Source: Triglochin maritima (Eukaryota; Streptophyta; Magnoliopsida; Alismatales; Juncaginaceae). From it: DNA of 64,000 nt. This document shows positions 23,384 through 36,759 of the stretch, in pieces (position 1 is the stretch's first letter; every line of letters begins with the position of its first letter). The notes beneath the pieces are model-generated. The model worked only from the letters and a program-made list of their open reading frames with translations. It made no database searches and was not told where the DNA came from. The position numbers and the translations under genes are program-made. The stretch is taken from positions 52,970,925 through 53,034,924 of the forward strand of contig OY821772.1 of assembly GCA_963682175.1 (NCBI GenBank). Direction: 5' to 3'.

Positions 23384-23437
<54 letters not shown>
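23384..23437. repeat. (AT)27 microsatellite
   Basis: An uninterrupted alternating AT tract of 54 bases, followed by GATAAAAAAAATG. Confidence 0.95.
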
Positions 23438-23440
<3 letters not shown>

Positions 23441-25318
23441 AAAAAAAATGTGGGAGGCCTACAACCATCTTGGCTGTGAGACCGCATTTTCAGTTACTTC
23501 CAGTTAATTTTTTCTATGAAAATTTATGTGGTATATACTATATATAAGAAACATGTGGTAAAAATTTCAGATCAAATGAATCATCGTAGATCATGATTCA
23601 ATCACTTCGAAATTAATTAAATTTCAGTCGTTCAAATGTGAGCATTTTAGATTAACGGTGAAATTAACTTCGATTGACGTAAAAATGTAACATGTTATAG
23701 CTTAAGAGAAAACAATACATGTAATTAAAATTGATTTAAAAAAATAACTTTAAAATTTATTAATTTTTAGTTTCACAGTCAATTAAGTTACAAGAGCTCC
23801 TACAACCCATGGGTCTCTGTATACATATGTGTGTATGTGTATGTGTATTTGTATACACAGTAGGCCTTCGTATAGGCCCGAGTGGGCATGGGCCCACCAA
23901 CTAAATTAAAAAAGCCCCCCAACAATCAGGGGCGGGCCTTGATGAATCAGCAATATACATCATGTACATTACTAATCTTACAAGAGTAAATAGCAAAATC
24001 TGTGGAAGGTTTGAGGAAGTAATTTCTATTTTTCCATGTTCCATGCATTAGTGTTGGGAACTTAACTTCACTGTGATGGATTTGCATAAAAGATCATAAT
24101 TTAACTTTGTTAATCTCTCAATTTTCGTGCATGAATTTATTAGTACTATCCTTTCGTCAAGTATGTGCATCAAATGAAACAAATTAGTTGCGTAATTATT
24201 TTAAGAAGCTTTCGTATCACAATTTCACGGTTAAAAGGAATTTAAGTTTGGGCTTTGTTTTATGCAGATAGCGCATATTCATCCAATAATTTTACTACTA
24301 ATTTTTTTTCTTTCTAAAGTAACTTCGACTCGACTTGTTAATCTTTTACAGAGCTCAAACTCAAATCAAAACTCAACTGAGCCAGATAGGACTGAGCAAA
24401 ACCCAGAATGGTCCGGATTCATTTGGTCCGACCCAGTCCGATTCGAGAAATTCTTATAAATTCGAGAAATTCTTATAATTTCAGATCCGGATAAAAATCC
24501 GGTCCGGACACTAGAGCCAGATGAGCTCAAGAGCCACTACACTAGTTAACCCGAATTAGACCAGGCAATCATGTCTTCGGCAAACACAGACATGCGAATA
24601 ATTTCAACAACCGAATGCCCACTTCCATTTTATAACCCTTCCCCACCCTCTCTAATTTTCATCCCATCGATGTGGGACTAAAGTAACAGGTTGTAATAAT
24701 TAATAAACATGTTGTTTCAATATGCAGACCAAACATCAACTATTCTCTACTCAATAAACAATGGTAAATAACAGTTTAACCCGTAAACTAAGCTTAATTT
24801 CAGTTTGAATACTTGAAATTTTGGATCCGTACACTTTGCTCCATCTCCATTTATAAATGGTGTTTTTCAATACAATCATGATTCAACCTTTAGCATGAGC
24901 CAAACTCAACTTTATAAACTTTATAAGTAAGTTTTAATTTTAAGACAAATTCAGATCCAATTTGGTTAAAATGTGACATAATTTTAATGATAATATGATA
25001 TAAATCAAAAGCAAATCAATGATGAATTTTTATATAGGTGACGTGGGACTAAACCACAACACATTTTGCCACATTACTTTCTGTATAAATATATAAAAAT
25101 ATATATTTAAAATTACGGATATATATAAAGATACGAATACAGATGTTATACAGATATTCAGTTCCAGATCGGATGTACCAATATTCATATTTGCTCCACG
25201 AGTTTTCAGATATTTAAATTCGGATACGAATATGGTCTTACAATTTTTCCCTCAGACCGGAGGTTCAAAATCGAATATAGATGCAAACGAATATCCGGAT
25301 TTCGAACATACACTAACA
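23438..25318. other. Intergenic DNA, no gene recognised
   Basis: AT-rich. Contains a GTGTATGTGTATGTGT tract near 23830 and CCGGTCCGGA-like inverted motifs near 24410-24510. No coding region, RNA gene or bounded element was found. Confidence 0.45.
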
Positions 25319-26101
25319 CTCTTAGTTATGACTGCAAATGGGTAGGATCAAAACCGTTTAACCACCTTAACTGAACCGACGGGTAGGATCACGGGTTGTA
25401 AAAATCAAAACCGTTTAATAAATGAGCGGATAAGGTTACATGATTTAATCCGTCCGTTTAACCGCAAAACTAAATAAATATAAAATTTTATTCTATATAT
25501 TATATACATATAAATTTTTACATTGAACTCCATAGTCCCTCTTCTCTTCTTTTTTACATTGAAAGCTATGTTTAAATGGTGTAACTTGGAATCCAACGGG
25601 GACTGAAGTGTAATTCCATCCGAAATGGAGGGTGAGTCTGAGATCTCTGAAATCCATCCGAAAGGGTTAAAAAGAAGAAGAGAAACTAGTTTCTCAACCC
25701 TAATTTCCGCCACCCATGCTCTAGGCTCCAGCCCAGCCCCTCTTCTCTCCAAGATCTTCTCTCCCTGCAAGCTCCAGCATCCAGCCCCTCTTCCAAGCAA
25801 GCAAGCTCTAGCTTGCAGGTACTCTTCTTTCCACAGAAGCCCCAGCCTCCAATCCCTCTTCTCTCCACGCAAGCTCCATTCCAGCCCTCTTTCAAGCAAG
25901 CAAGCTCCAACCGGTCGACCAACCCCATCTCCTCTCTTCCACTCCTCTCTTTGTGAGTTGTCTCGGCTTATTGATTTTGATTGTTTTGAAATACCTTATT
26001 TTGAATTGCAGCACTGCTAAGATTGATTTGTGTCTCTTGTTTGATTAGGTTCCCGAATTGATTTGCCTATTAATGTTTAGAGTTGTGTTTTATAATAGGA
26101 T

Positions 26102-27682
26102 ATGTCAGAATCAATTCAAGTAGATGATAGTGACACTCTTGTAACACTGATTGATGTTGATGAAGAAACTGAACAGGGTAGAAAAAAGAGAAAACTTACA
26201 TCTGTTGTTCGGGATCACTTCACTTCCATCACAGTTAATGGGACTAAGAAAGCACAATGTAATTACTGCAAAACTGGTTTTCTTGCTAAATCTTCAAATG
26301 GTACAAGCTCACTAAAAACTCATTTGAAGAATAAACACCCTAGCAAAATTGATGGAGGTGCTACTCAACTAACGTTGAATTTTGGGGACAAAAAGAAAGA
26401 TGACACAATGGATCTTAGAAACTTCAAATTTGATCAGGAAACTAGCAGAAAAGATCTTGCCAAAATGATAATCCTACATGAGTACCCATTTTCTATAGTT
26501 GACCATGTGGCATTTAGAGATTTTTGTAAAGGTCTTCGTCCAGAATTTAAGATGGTCTCTCGCACAACTATTAAGAAAGATTGTGTTGAAATGTTTCTTG
26601 AGGAGAAAGGGACATTGTATACTAAGATAGAAAATCTGGAATCTCGCATTAGCCTTACAAGTGACATGTGGACTGGACACTACATTGATGATGAGTGGGA
26701 GTTGCAAAAGAGAATTCTGAAATTATTAGAGAAGAGAAATTCAAAGAAGCTGCAGCACAAGTGAAAGCTCCAAACAAATCTGTTGTGTTGGATGTGTGTA
26801 CTAGGTGGAATTCAACTTTTTTAATGCTTGAAACTGCTATTGAGTTTAAGGATGCATTCAATCGGTTAGCTTTCATTGATAGTTCTTACTCACATATGCC
26901 ATCTCAAGATGTGGGAAAATGCTATAGTTGTTTGTGAATGTTTGTGATTTTTCTATGAAGTGACAAAAGAGTTCTCCGTTACCATGCCTCCTTCTGCAAA
27001 CTACTTTTTCCCACATGTTTGTGCTATGAACACCACAATAAGAGATATGTGCAGTAGTGATGTTCCATTTGTGTCGACCATGGGTGAGAGGATGTTAGAT
27101 AAATTCTCAAAGTATTGGGAGGATGCAAGCTTAGTTTTGTCTATTGAATCTATCTTGGATCCGTGCCAGAAATTGGAAACATTTGAATTCTACATGTCCT
27201 TAATATATGGTGCAAATGGTGATGAGAAAGTAGAAGAAATAAAGAATAGTTTGATGGATATCTATAATGAGTATCGTTTGAAGTTCGGGTGTCATGTTAT
27301 GGTTGCCTATGGTGAGAGTGGCACAAGCAGTTTGAGCAGTGGAAACACAACCTATGCAAAGAAAAGTGCATATGTCCCTTGTCTAGCAAATGCATTAGAT
27401 GCGTATAAGAAACACCTTCACAGGAAATCCACTGCACAACCTCAAAAGTCTGATATGCAACTTTATTTAGAGGAAGTAGTGCATCCTAAAGTTAATGGGT
27501 TTGACATTCTTGGTTGGTGGAAGGTGAATGCTTCTAAGTATCCTCTTGTGAGCCGAATGGCACATGACATATTGTCTATTCCGGTATCCACTGTAGCATC
27601 TGAGTCGGCTTTTAGCACCAGAGGTAGAGTGATAAGTCCATCAAGAAGTTCAATGCATGCAACTACAGTTGAAGCACTTATA
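26102..27682 (+). pseudogene. hAT transposase pseudogene, main part
   Basis: The first frame (ATG 26102 to 26764) has a BED-type zinc finger (CNYCKTGF ... LKTHLKNKH), then YPFSIVDHVAFRDF, RTTIKKDC and LTSDMWTG, the start of the RNase H-like catalytic domain. Right after SDMWTG the usual segment is missing and the frame resumes at YIDDEWELQKRIL, so an internal deletion is likely. A further large part of the catalytic domain is absent before LDVCTRWNSTFLML (about 26790-26830). A frameshift near 26910 and an in-frame TGA near 26937 follow. The C-terminal half is open from about 26958 and ends with the dimerisation region (FDILGWWKVNASKYPLVSRM, VASESAFSTRGRVIS, TTVEAL), where the copia element is inserted. 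The product cannot be active. Confidence 0.9.
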
Positions 27683-27960
27683 TGAAGGGAATGTGTTCTA
27701 AAAGTTTTACTTTTAAATGTCAATTATTATGAATTGAATGAGAAATCATTTTGTTCCTTGTTTATGTTATTCGTCTTTTATAAGTGTTAAGGAAGATGCT
27801 CTTCGTCCTTAACCGTAGAGCTCTAAAAGATATTGGTTTACATAAAACAAAAGATATTCGCAATCATGGTAATTAACATGGAACATTAATTACCGAGTTA
27901 AGATTGTCGTGTTAGTCATAGATCATTGTAGCTCTACAAGTGAGTGACAACACGGGTATG

Positions 27961-29182
27961 TGATGTGAATTAAATTTATACCGCAAGTGCACGGCGTCAA
28001 TGAAGACGTGGCAAATACGGGTCGAACACAAGGAGGGAGAGATTTGTTATTAGTGTGATTTCGATTGGGGGAAAGAAGGAGAGAAGAATAAATTGGGTTT
28101 TTGAGATTTTTGGTTTTTATTATCTAAAGCAAGAAACAAGAACAAATAAAACTAAATCAAGAACAAAGAAGTGAATTCCGTTGGGTGGAGGTTTAGATTT
28201 AGGGTTTAGATTAGAGAATTCAGAAACTTATAATAAATCATGTTAGTTATGAAGCATTACATGATAAATGATTTAACATAAACTCAAGTAATCAAAATAT
28301 ACTAATCACGAACTTAAAATAATAACATTCATTCATCTTCTCTTCACCCTAAATCCGTCACCTCCACCCTTTGGAAAGAGTTAGAAACTCATAGAGGGAG
28401 GAAAAAGGGGTCCTAGAGGAATTACAAAAGAAAACATAAAAAACACAAGAAATAAAAGACAGAATTTTATTAAACTAAGGAATAAAAACAACAACTAAAA
28501 ACTAGGTCTAAGGCCAATGACCCTTCTATCATCGTTCTCGGGGCTATTTATAGCCGATACAAGGGATCCCAATATATAAATGGAACGTACACGCGTCAAT
28601 ACAGCATTGGTAAAAATTTGAGCACACGGATCGACTTTTGTGCGGCTAAATCGCCGTAATTTGTACATGAGGTGCGGCGGAATCGCCACCTTTTTGGCTC
28701 GGATTCGATCCAGATTTTTCCTGTGTATTTATGGTATGATGTGATCCTCCTTTGCGCGTCTGGATTGATTCTTTCCATTCTTTTGAGCTCCGGATTAATT
28801 CCTTTATATATATGGAGATTCACATTGATTTTTCTTTAGATTTTCTCCACAATAATAAAAGCTACTCGTGATTTGCAATTAGGTCCTTGATATTTTGCAA
28901 TTAAGTCCCCGACTACTTTTGTGCTTAAGTCTTTGTTCTTTTTGTAATTAGATCTTGAATGCTTTTATGCTTGGATACATTTCCATTTGTAACCTGATAA
29001 ACTTGAACTTGGTCTTTATGATAGAAATGAGTCTTTTGCACGCGTTTATGCTCGAGATGTGGGTAAATTGCATTCAGGTCCCTGTATTCTGTAAATAAGA
29101 CTAAACACGTATCTTAATAGCATTTATTGATGTAAAAGTAATCTAAATGAAAGACATATGATGCAATGTATGCAATGCATCA
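27961..29182 (-). repeat. 3' LTR of the gag-PR element
   Basis: On the plus strand it runs from TGATGTGAATTAAATT to TGCAATGCATCA. It is nearly identical to 35539-36759. The plus strand right after it (AATACCCCCACACCT) is the complement of the element's polypurine tract. Confidence 0.95.
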
Positions 29183-30333
29183 AATACCCCCACACCTAGA
29201 TTTTGCTAGTCCCTAGCAAAACAGAAAATAAGAAAAATAAAAACAGGGAAATCCTAACTCATTTTCGTAGGAATCACGGTTGCACTTAGCATGTGCAACA
29301 AGCCTTTAAACCTCCTTGTTGCCAAGGAGGACGAGTTTTGTCTCGTGAGGGTTTTCAGTTGACACACCCACAAAGTCTTAATTCAACATTCCATTAATAG
29401 CTCTCAATATCCCTACCTCAACCTTATACATCTCACTTCGAATTCTTGTATGCTCATTATATGAATCTAACTCATTAAAAATATGACTTGATCTTTGTTC
29501 CTCCAACATTCACACCACTAACCCTTCTACACTTGATATCACTTAAATTATTTTGCACGCCTCCTCTGGTGGTGAAGTATCATTCGGATCAACCATGGCA
29601 TAGATCATTCTTTTAGCTTTGGGCCTTGAGTATTTTTTTTCTTTTCTTCCGTGATTCAACACATTTGCTTTTTGACACTTTTACCCTTTTTGCATTCGTG
29701 TAGCGAGTTTGGTCGATAATCCCGAGCTGGTAAATTCAAGTTACCGGGTTTCAAGATACCCCTACGGACCAGTGACTCAAAGGCTTGGGCTTTTGTAGTC
29801 ATTTTGCAAAATGTGTTTCCTCACTTTATTCCTTTATTTTATTTTTATTTTCCTCAAGGCTTAATTGCTATTAGAAGTCCACACTTCCCGGTATATTTTC
29901 CTCAACCTCTGCTTTTTATCAACCACTTCAAAGATTTGATTCATCCAATTTAAGTGCATACATGTCTTAAAGGGTAATGGGTTATTTCTTTGGAACTTCG
30001 ATTTATGTCATAATTTCTACAAGCAGAACTATATAATAAGGAACAAAAAATCAATGCAATTTGTACACGGGTTTTGGCAGTTCAATCTTAAGCTATGTCA
30101 TGAAACATTGATTTTTTTAAGGTATATTTTTTTGAAATAAAAGACAGATCTATAGATAAATATATACATAAACATCCCCCCACACCTAAATCAAGAATTG
30201 TCCTCAATGTATGCAAATATAAAGCAAATGCACTTATTACCTTGGTGAACTGCGGTGGAAGGATGAAATTTGCTCAAAGTCAACCATAGTCAGAACTGGA
30301 TTGAATGACATCATATTGGTGCATGTATCCAGT

Positions 30334-32712
30334 TTAATTGTTCCCCATGTTGCAATGAGAGTCCTGAGTCACAGGTTCCACACCCCTCACATAAATAGGT
30401 TCTCTTATTTGCTCGAGTGATGGTGGGTGTGTAGATGAATTTCTCCTCTTTTTCTTACTTCCTTTTTGATTTTGTGATGATTCAGAAATATTATAGATTC
30501 GTGATTTCATCACAACGTCACTTTGATTGCATATTATTTCTGGCTCACTATCAATATGAAAGATATTAAATTCAGCTTTTAAGTTCCCAAAAGATAATTG
30601 CATGAGCCCATTACGACAGTTTATCAATGCTTCCGAAGTGGCTAAAAAGGGTCTGCCTAGAATTACAGGGATTTGTCGGTTAGGATTTACAACAGGTGCG
30701 GTATCTAGTACGACAAAATCCACTGGGTAAATGAAGTCACCAACCTTGATCAAAACATCCTCTACTATACCTCTTGGTTTCTTAATAGAACAATCAGCAA
30801 ATTGAAGGGTTGTCTTAGAGGGTTTTAGTGGACCAAGGTTCATTTGCTCATAGACAGAGTACGGGAGTAGGTTAACACTAGCACTAAGGTCTAGAAGGGC
30901 TTTGTTGATAAAAATATCTCCTATTGAATATGAAATTGTGGGACACCCAGGATCCTTATATTTTATAGGAGATGTGTTGGACAATGTAGAACTTATGTTT
31001 GCAGTTAAGAATGTCTTCTTTGGTACGTTCGTTTTTCTCTTTTTAGTGCACAAATCTTTTAAGAATTTAGCATAAGCAGATATTTGTTGAATCATGTCTA
31101 AGAGTGGAATGTTCACCTTAACTTGCTTAAATACTTCCAAGATTTTCTCTATTTGTGCACTTGAGTTCTTTTTGAGTCTATTAGGGAATGGAGCTTTAGG
31201 AACATAGACTCGCTCAGGTTCAGGTTGAGCTATGGGTTCAGGTTGAGTAGGTGGGTTGGGCGTTTCAGATTGGACATCGGGTTCAATGGTTAGGTCATAT
31301 GTGGCAGTTTGATGGCTAGATTGATTAGACGTTCTAGGATTTACCACATTGTTATCAACTTGTCTTCCGGACCGTAATGATACTACTGCATTTATTTGTT
31401 GGAACGGTCCTTCCTCGTTAACCATTTGAACCGGTCTAGGGTTGTTATTTCCTGAAGGTGCTTGATAGGATTGATATGAATTATTAGATCTAGGGTTCAC
31501 CTCAGGTTGACTTGGAAGCCGACCCTTTTCTCTTTCACCTACTATTTGTGCTAGTTGGCTGACTTGTGTCTCTAGCCTTTGGAAGGTCTGGTTGGTTGTT
31601 TGTATAAAAGTTTTCATCAAATTTTCCAAGCTTGTCAACCTAACCTCATGATCGTTATTGTTACTAAACCCAGATGATGTATTATTTTGGTTATACGGGT
31701 TTTGTTGTTGTCTAGGAGGTTGACCCTGTTGGTTTGATGAGAAATTGGAATTATTACGCCAACCCGAGTTATAGGTTAATGCGTATGGGTCATTTCTAGC
31801 ATGGTTATACATGGCATTAACTTGGTCCCATTCCGCACAATCCTTCATTACATGACCAGTCTGACTACATCTAGAGCAAGGGATAGACGAGGCTTGATTC
31901 ACTCGGTTTTGGGTTCGTAGCTCTAAACTTTCCATTCTGCGCATAAGGGTTGCTAGTTTTGCTTCAGCCGCTATGTTGGCATCTACAGCTAAGACACCTT
32001 GTTTGGGTTGGCTTGCTATTCTAGATCCAATACTCGGGTTAGGCGGTGTTCTAGCATTGTCCCATTGCATATTGTTTTCAGCTAATTCCTCAAGGAAAGT
32101 CTAGGCATCATTTTCATTTTTCGACATAAAGTTCCCTTGGCTTACGAATTCTACCATAACCCTAAATGTGGGTGTCAATCCCTCATAAATAATTTGGCAT
32201 AATTGTCATCTTGGAATTCCATGATGAGGGCATTGGGTCAGAACACTTTTGAATCTTTCTAGATAGGAATAGAACGGCTCGCTCTCAGACTGAACGAATG
32301 CAACAATTTCATTCCTAATCCTCATAGTCTTATGGTTGGGGAAATATTTTTTGAGGAATACTTGAACAAACTCAGTCCAACTTCTAATGGATCTTTCGGC
32401 TAGACTATATAGCCATTTCTTAGCGTCGTCCTTCAGTGCTAGAGACACGAATTTCAGACGCACTGCCTCCTCAGGAATATGCTGGTATTGCATAAGATAG
32501 CAGATTTCCTCAACTTCTCTAAGGAAGAGGTATGGGTCTTCCCTAGAGGTGAACTTTGGCAACATACTCATGTATTGTGCCTTAAGTTCGAAGTCGCGAC
32601 CCGGTATGGTGGGCATAACGATGCACGATGGTTGAGCAGCCATCACTGGATAGCATCGATCCCTCAGATTTATAGGTTGTGCAACAGGCAGGACCACTAC
32701 GTTCTCACCCAT
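30334..32712 (-). pseudogene. gag-protease polyprotein of the minus-strand gypsy element
   Basis: One reading frame from ATG 32712 to 30334, broken by TGA at 32206-32208 and TAG at 32101-32103. Both lie where a tryptophan is expected. Gag: FTSREDPYLFLREVEEIC, DDAKKWLYSLAERSI, WTEFVQVFLKKYFPN, the usual plant gypsy capsid pattern. A zinc knuckle CSRCSQTGHVMKDC (CX2CX4HX4C) follows, then a glutamine/asparagine-rich spacer. The protease region has LLDLSASVNLLPY and PVILGRPFL. The catalytic motif reads D-L-S-A-S where D-L/S/T-G-A-S is expected; the serine codon AGT (30883-30885) differs from GGT by one transition. The frame ends after the protease and no RT follows. Gag normally packages the RNA and the protease matures Gag; with two stops and the altered active site, neither would work from this copy. 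Confidence 0.88.
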
Positions 32713-33878
32713 TGGATCCGGGTGAGGTGGTGCAGCAGATGGATTGGGGCTAAGTTCCAGACTGGAATCTAGATGAACTCGTGAGAGTCGATTACTCAAG
32801 TCCCGAATTCAAATCTGAGTGCACCGGGTTGAATCAATTTTTGAATTCAAATTCTAAATTTAAATTCCAAATTTAATTTCAAGAATTAATTACAATTTTT
32901 TTTATATTTTTTCGTTTTTTTATATATATTTTTTTTATGTTTTTTTTCAAAAGGGAAACAAACAATAGAATGAGGAAAGATGAGAAAGGAATCCTAATCT
33001 AGAGAATTTAGGTGAGAAGAGAAAGAAGACTCGGATGAGAAGGGAAACCTAACCCTAAACATAGAAAGAGGGTTGGTCAGAAAATTCCTAAGAGAGCACG
33101 GTTCAAACAATCCTAGACCTAGTGTCGCTTAGATCAAGACGACTCCTAACTGGTTGAGTCGAATTGATTTGCTTGATTCACCTCCCTCACTAATCAAACC
33201 AACTTGGCCAGGCCGTGTATAGCTAGTTGGGGCGCTTCTGACAGAGTCGGTGCCAATTAGACAACCACTTCGCTTGGAAGACTTACGTCAACACAAAAAC
33301 ACTTTCTAGACACCAAATTAAATTCAATCGGCTTCAGGTCATAGCAAGTCAAACCAATTCTTCTCCTTAAATGAGTCCGAGTCCTTAGGGGTCAATGTCT
33401 AATTGATTTTAATTTAAGGCTTGGGTGACACTTTGGGATTGTTATTTGTGGGCCACGGAAGGGTGATGAAATCCCCACCGTATCTTTGCCTACGGAGTTG
33501 CCCTTAAGATAGTTTAACTTAGATCTAACAAAGATAGTCAAACAATGGTCTTTAGAGGGGGGCAATTGCAAGGTTATATGCAACTAGATTATATGCTTAA
33601 ATGCAATCGATGAAAACCACGATACGTACCTTGACTCCAGCACTCTTCAACAGAAATTGATTTGCAAGAATTTAGCAAGAATAATGCATACAAAACACTA
33701 GATGATGCATGCACTAAGGCCTTTCTAATTTTGCCAATTTTAGGTCAGAGTTGAATTATTGCAATTTATGGATTTTTTGCCCTACACATGCAGTTCTACG
33801 AAAAGGAAATTTTCTGAAAATAGAAATTACAATGAAAAGAGGCAACAAAGGTTACCTTATGCAATGCTCAGTCGGGTT

Positions 33879-35232
33879 TGTAGGATCGTGTGGGTTATGG
33901 GTCCACAATTAAGGCTAATTAACAAATTTAATCCTAAACAAACTCTACTTGCAAGTCAAAAGATGATGCGGCGGAATTTAAAACAAATACAAGCAAGTAG
34001 GGAATAGAAAATGCAAACCACAATCACACGGGGGATTTTATAGAGGTTCGACACCCCACCCGGGTCCTAGTCCTCTCTTGTAAGCTCCGCTCGGATCACC
34101 GAGCTCCGCTCACGACTTCACTAACCACTCCCCGTTCCGGGCCGGGAGAGAACGCCTTTACAAGTCTTCAAGCTCGCGAACAACCCTCGCCGAGCTTGGC
34201 TCCTCCTCTCACAATCCGAGAGGATCACTTCAGGCTCTCACCGAAGTCTATACTCGTGTCTTGGGCTTTCACCAAGACCCTTGCTTCTTTCACAATGGTT
34301 GAGTGGAACAACACTCTCTAAACTTGAGCACACTTGAGTAGAATATGGAATTGATCACTAAGTGTGGAAGGTTTGAGCTTTTGAGTGTGTTTAGCTTTCT
34401 CTCTAATGTTGGGGACAAATAGGTGTTGGAGAGATGTGTTAAAATGTGTTTTACATCTCTATTTATAAGCTCCAAAAGAGTTATAGCCGTTGGGATTGAT
34501 TGGGTAAGAGTTGGTGTAGGATACACAAAACAGAAACCTGCAGAACCCAATTCTGCCTAAAAACGGTCGACCGAATTTGGTATTCCGTTCGACCGTTTGG
34601 TCAAAATCCAGCTTTGACTTAAGTTCACTTAAGTTAACGGTCGAACGGGCTCAGGGGATCGGTCGACCGAATTAGTCCAGGCACTTCTGGGAGACCAAAT
34701 TGTGTTGGTTCGGTCGACCGTTAAGAAAGTTTCGGTCGACCAGATGTTTGGTAATTTTGGGGTATTTGGGAATAATACGAATACGACCGTTGGGAATAAT
34801 ACGACAAAACAAATGACCTGAAAATATGTGGAAACGGTCGAACGGAAAGGTTAAAACGGTCGACCGTTTTGGACAATTTTGTTTAGGTGTTTTCCGGTTC
34901 TAGTTTGGATGGTCTATTGAAGTCCAAATTACGTGAAATTTTGTGTGTGACTTCTATAGGGAACCTAGTGTGTGGTTGAGTAGTTTTTAGCTCAAGTATG
35001 CTCAATTACACAAAGTTCCTAAAGACTCAAAGAAATACAAAATACATGTCTTCAAATGAGCTTGATTACATGTCTTGACTTGATTTCCTTTCTTCCTTGA
35101 GTCTTGATCACCTGTAGAGGTTAGCACAAGGCAATATATATGCAATGCAACATGTGTGCTACTCTACATGACCATAATTAAGATTAGGTTGATTAAATCA
35201 TCAAAACATAGATTAAGGCCAAAAAGCCAACA
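33879..35232. mobile_element. Solo LTR of a second family, TSD GGGTT
   Basis: A 1354-bp segment with TG...CA ends (TGTAGGATCGTG ... AAAAAGCCAACA) and identical 5-bp flanks GGGTT at 33874-33878 and 35233-35237. It lies in the leader of the gag-PR element and contains no coding sequence. It is not copia-A by sequence, yet it has four exact GGTCGACCG sites and several variants between 34560 and 34870. Orientation is uncertain; the minus-strand reading TGTTGGCTTTTTGGC resembles many copia LTR starts. Confidence 0.88.
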
Positions 35233-35514
35233 GGGTTCACCGCCCGCTCTCGAAATTTCAGATGCTCTGCGCGTCCACCCAGCGATGATGCGCGTCCCAG
35301 AAAAGTTTGAAGCCCAGAAGCTCCAAGTGTGCGGCGATTCCGCCGCAGGTTGTTCTATAGGTGCGGCAATTTAGCCGCTCGTTTAGCTCCAAATGTGCCC
35401 GGATTTCTCCGCGCACTCTGTTGTTTCCTGAAACACAAATCCAAATACTTAGATCGCGCACAAGATAAACAGAATAAAATCGAAAACACAAAAATAAACA
35501 AAATCTGCGTCGCC

Positions 35515-35532
35515 TCCCCGGCAACGGTGCCA
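35515..35532 (-). other. Primer-binding site (tRNA-Asp) of the gag-PR element
   Basis: The minus strand reads TGGCACCGTTGCCGGGGA, six bases inside the LTR edge. It matches the 3' end complement of plant tRNA-Asp except for one base in the fifth position (A for G). Confidence 0.8.
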
Positions 35533-35538
35533 AAAACT

Positions 35539-36759
35539 TGATGTGAATTAAATTTATACCGCAAGTGCACGGCGTCAATGAAGACGTGGCAAATACGGGT
35601 CGAACACAAGGAGGGAGAGATTGTTATTAGTGTGATTTCGATTGGGGGAAAGAAGGAGAGAAGAATAAATTGGGTTTTTGAGATTTTTGGTTTTTATTAT
35701 CTAAAGCAAGAAACAAGAACAAATAAAACTAAATCAAGAATAAAGAAGTGAATTTCGTTGGGTGGAGGTTTAGATTTAGGGTTTAGATTAGAGAATTCAG
35801 AAACTTATAATAAATCATGTTAGTTATGAAGCATTACATGATAAATGATTTAACATAAACTCAAGTAATCAAAATATACTAATCACGAACTTAAAATAAT
35901 AACATTCATTCATCTTATCTTCACCCTAAATCCGTCACCTCCACCCTTTGGAAAGAGTTAGAAACTCATAGAGGAAGGAAGAAGGGGTCGTAGAGGAATT
36001 ACAAAAGAAAACATAAAAAACACAAGAAATAAAAGACAGAATTTTATTAAACTAAGGAATAAAAACAACAACTAAAAACTAGGTCTAAGGCCAAGGACCC
36101 TTCTACCATCGTTCTCGGGGCTATTTATAGCCGATACAAGGGATCCTAATATATAAATGGAACGTACACGCGTCAATACAGCATTGGTAAAAATTTGAGC
36201 ACACGGATCGACTTTTGTGCGGCTAAATCGCCGCAATTTGTACATGAGGTGCGGCGGAATCGCCACCTTTTTGGCTCGGATTCGATCCAGATTTTTCCTG
36301 TGTGTTTATGGTATGATTTGATCCTCCTTTGCGCGTCTGGATTGATTCTTTTCATTCTTTTGAGCTCCGGATTAATTCCTTTATATATATGGAGATTCAC
36401 ATTGATTTTTCTTTAGATTTTCTCCATAATAATAAAAGCTACTCGTGATTTGCAATTAGGTCTTCGACGTTTTGCAATTAAGTCCCCGACTACTTTTGTG
36501 CTTAAGTCTTTGTTCTTTTTGTAATTAGATCTTGAATGCTTTTATGCTTGGATACATTTCCATTTGTAACCTGATAAACTTGAACTTGGTCTTTATGATA
36601 GAAATGAGTCTTTTGCACGCGTTTATGCTCGAGATGTGGGTAAATTGCATTCAGGTCCATGTATTCTGTAAATAAGACTAAACACGTACCTTAGTAGCAT
36701 TTATTGATGTAAAAGTAATCTAAATGAAAGACATATGATGCAATGTATGCAATGCATCA
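35539..36759 (-). repeat. 5' LTR of the gag-PR element
   Basis: Same sequence as 27961-29182 with about 22 differences by eye. It is followed by the duplication GTATG (36760-36764) and then by the resumed copia-A LTR. Confidence 0.95.

Larger units (their letters stand above)
27961..36759 (-). mobile_element. Ty3/gypsy-type element with gag and protease only, TSD GTATG
   Basis: A minus-strand element with LTRs of 1222 and 1221 bp, flanked by GTATG on both sides (27956-27960 and 36760-36764). Its 5' LTR is 35539-36759. The primer-binding site is 35515-35532 (matches tRNA-Asp), followed by a long leader carrying an inserted solo LTR, then gag-protease (32712-30334). About 1.15 kb without coding sequence runs up to the polypurine tract (AGGTGTGGGGGTATT on the minus strand) at the 3' LTR. 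No reverse transcriptase, RNase H or integrase is present. The two LTRs differ at about 21 positions plus one 1-base indel by eye, roughly 1.7%, so insertion was recent. Mobility would require enzymes supplied by another element. Confidence 0.92.

Noticed and set aside
25625..26020. Open frames upstream of the hAT transposase on both strands
   Set aside because: They lie in the element's 5' region, overlap each other on opposite strands and show no domain; an untranslated leader is more likely.
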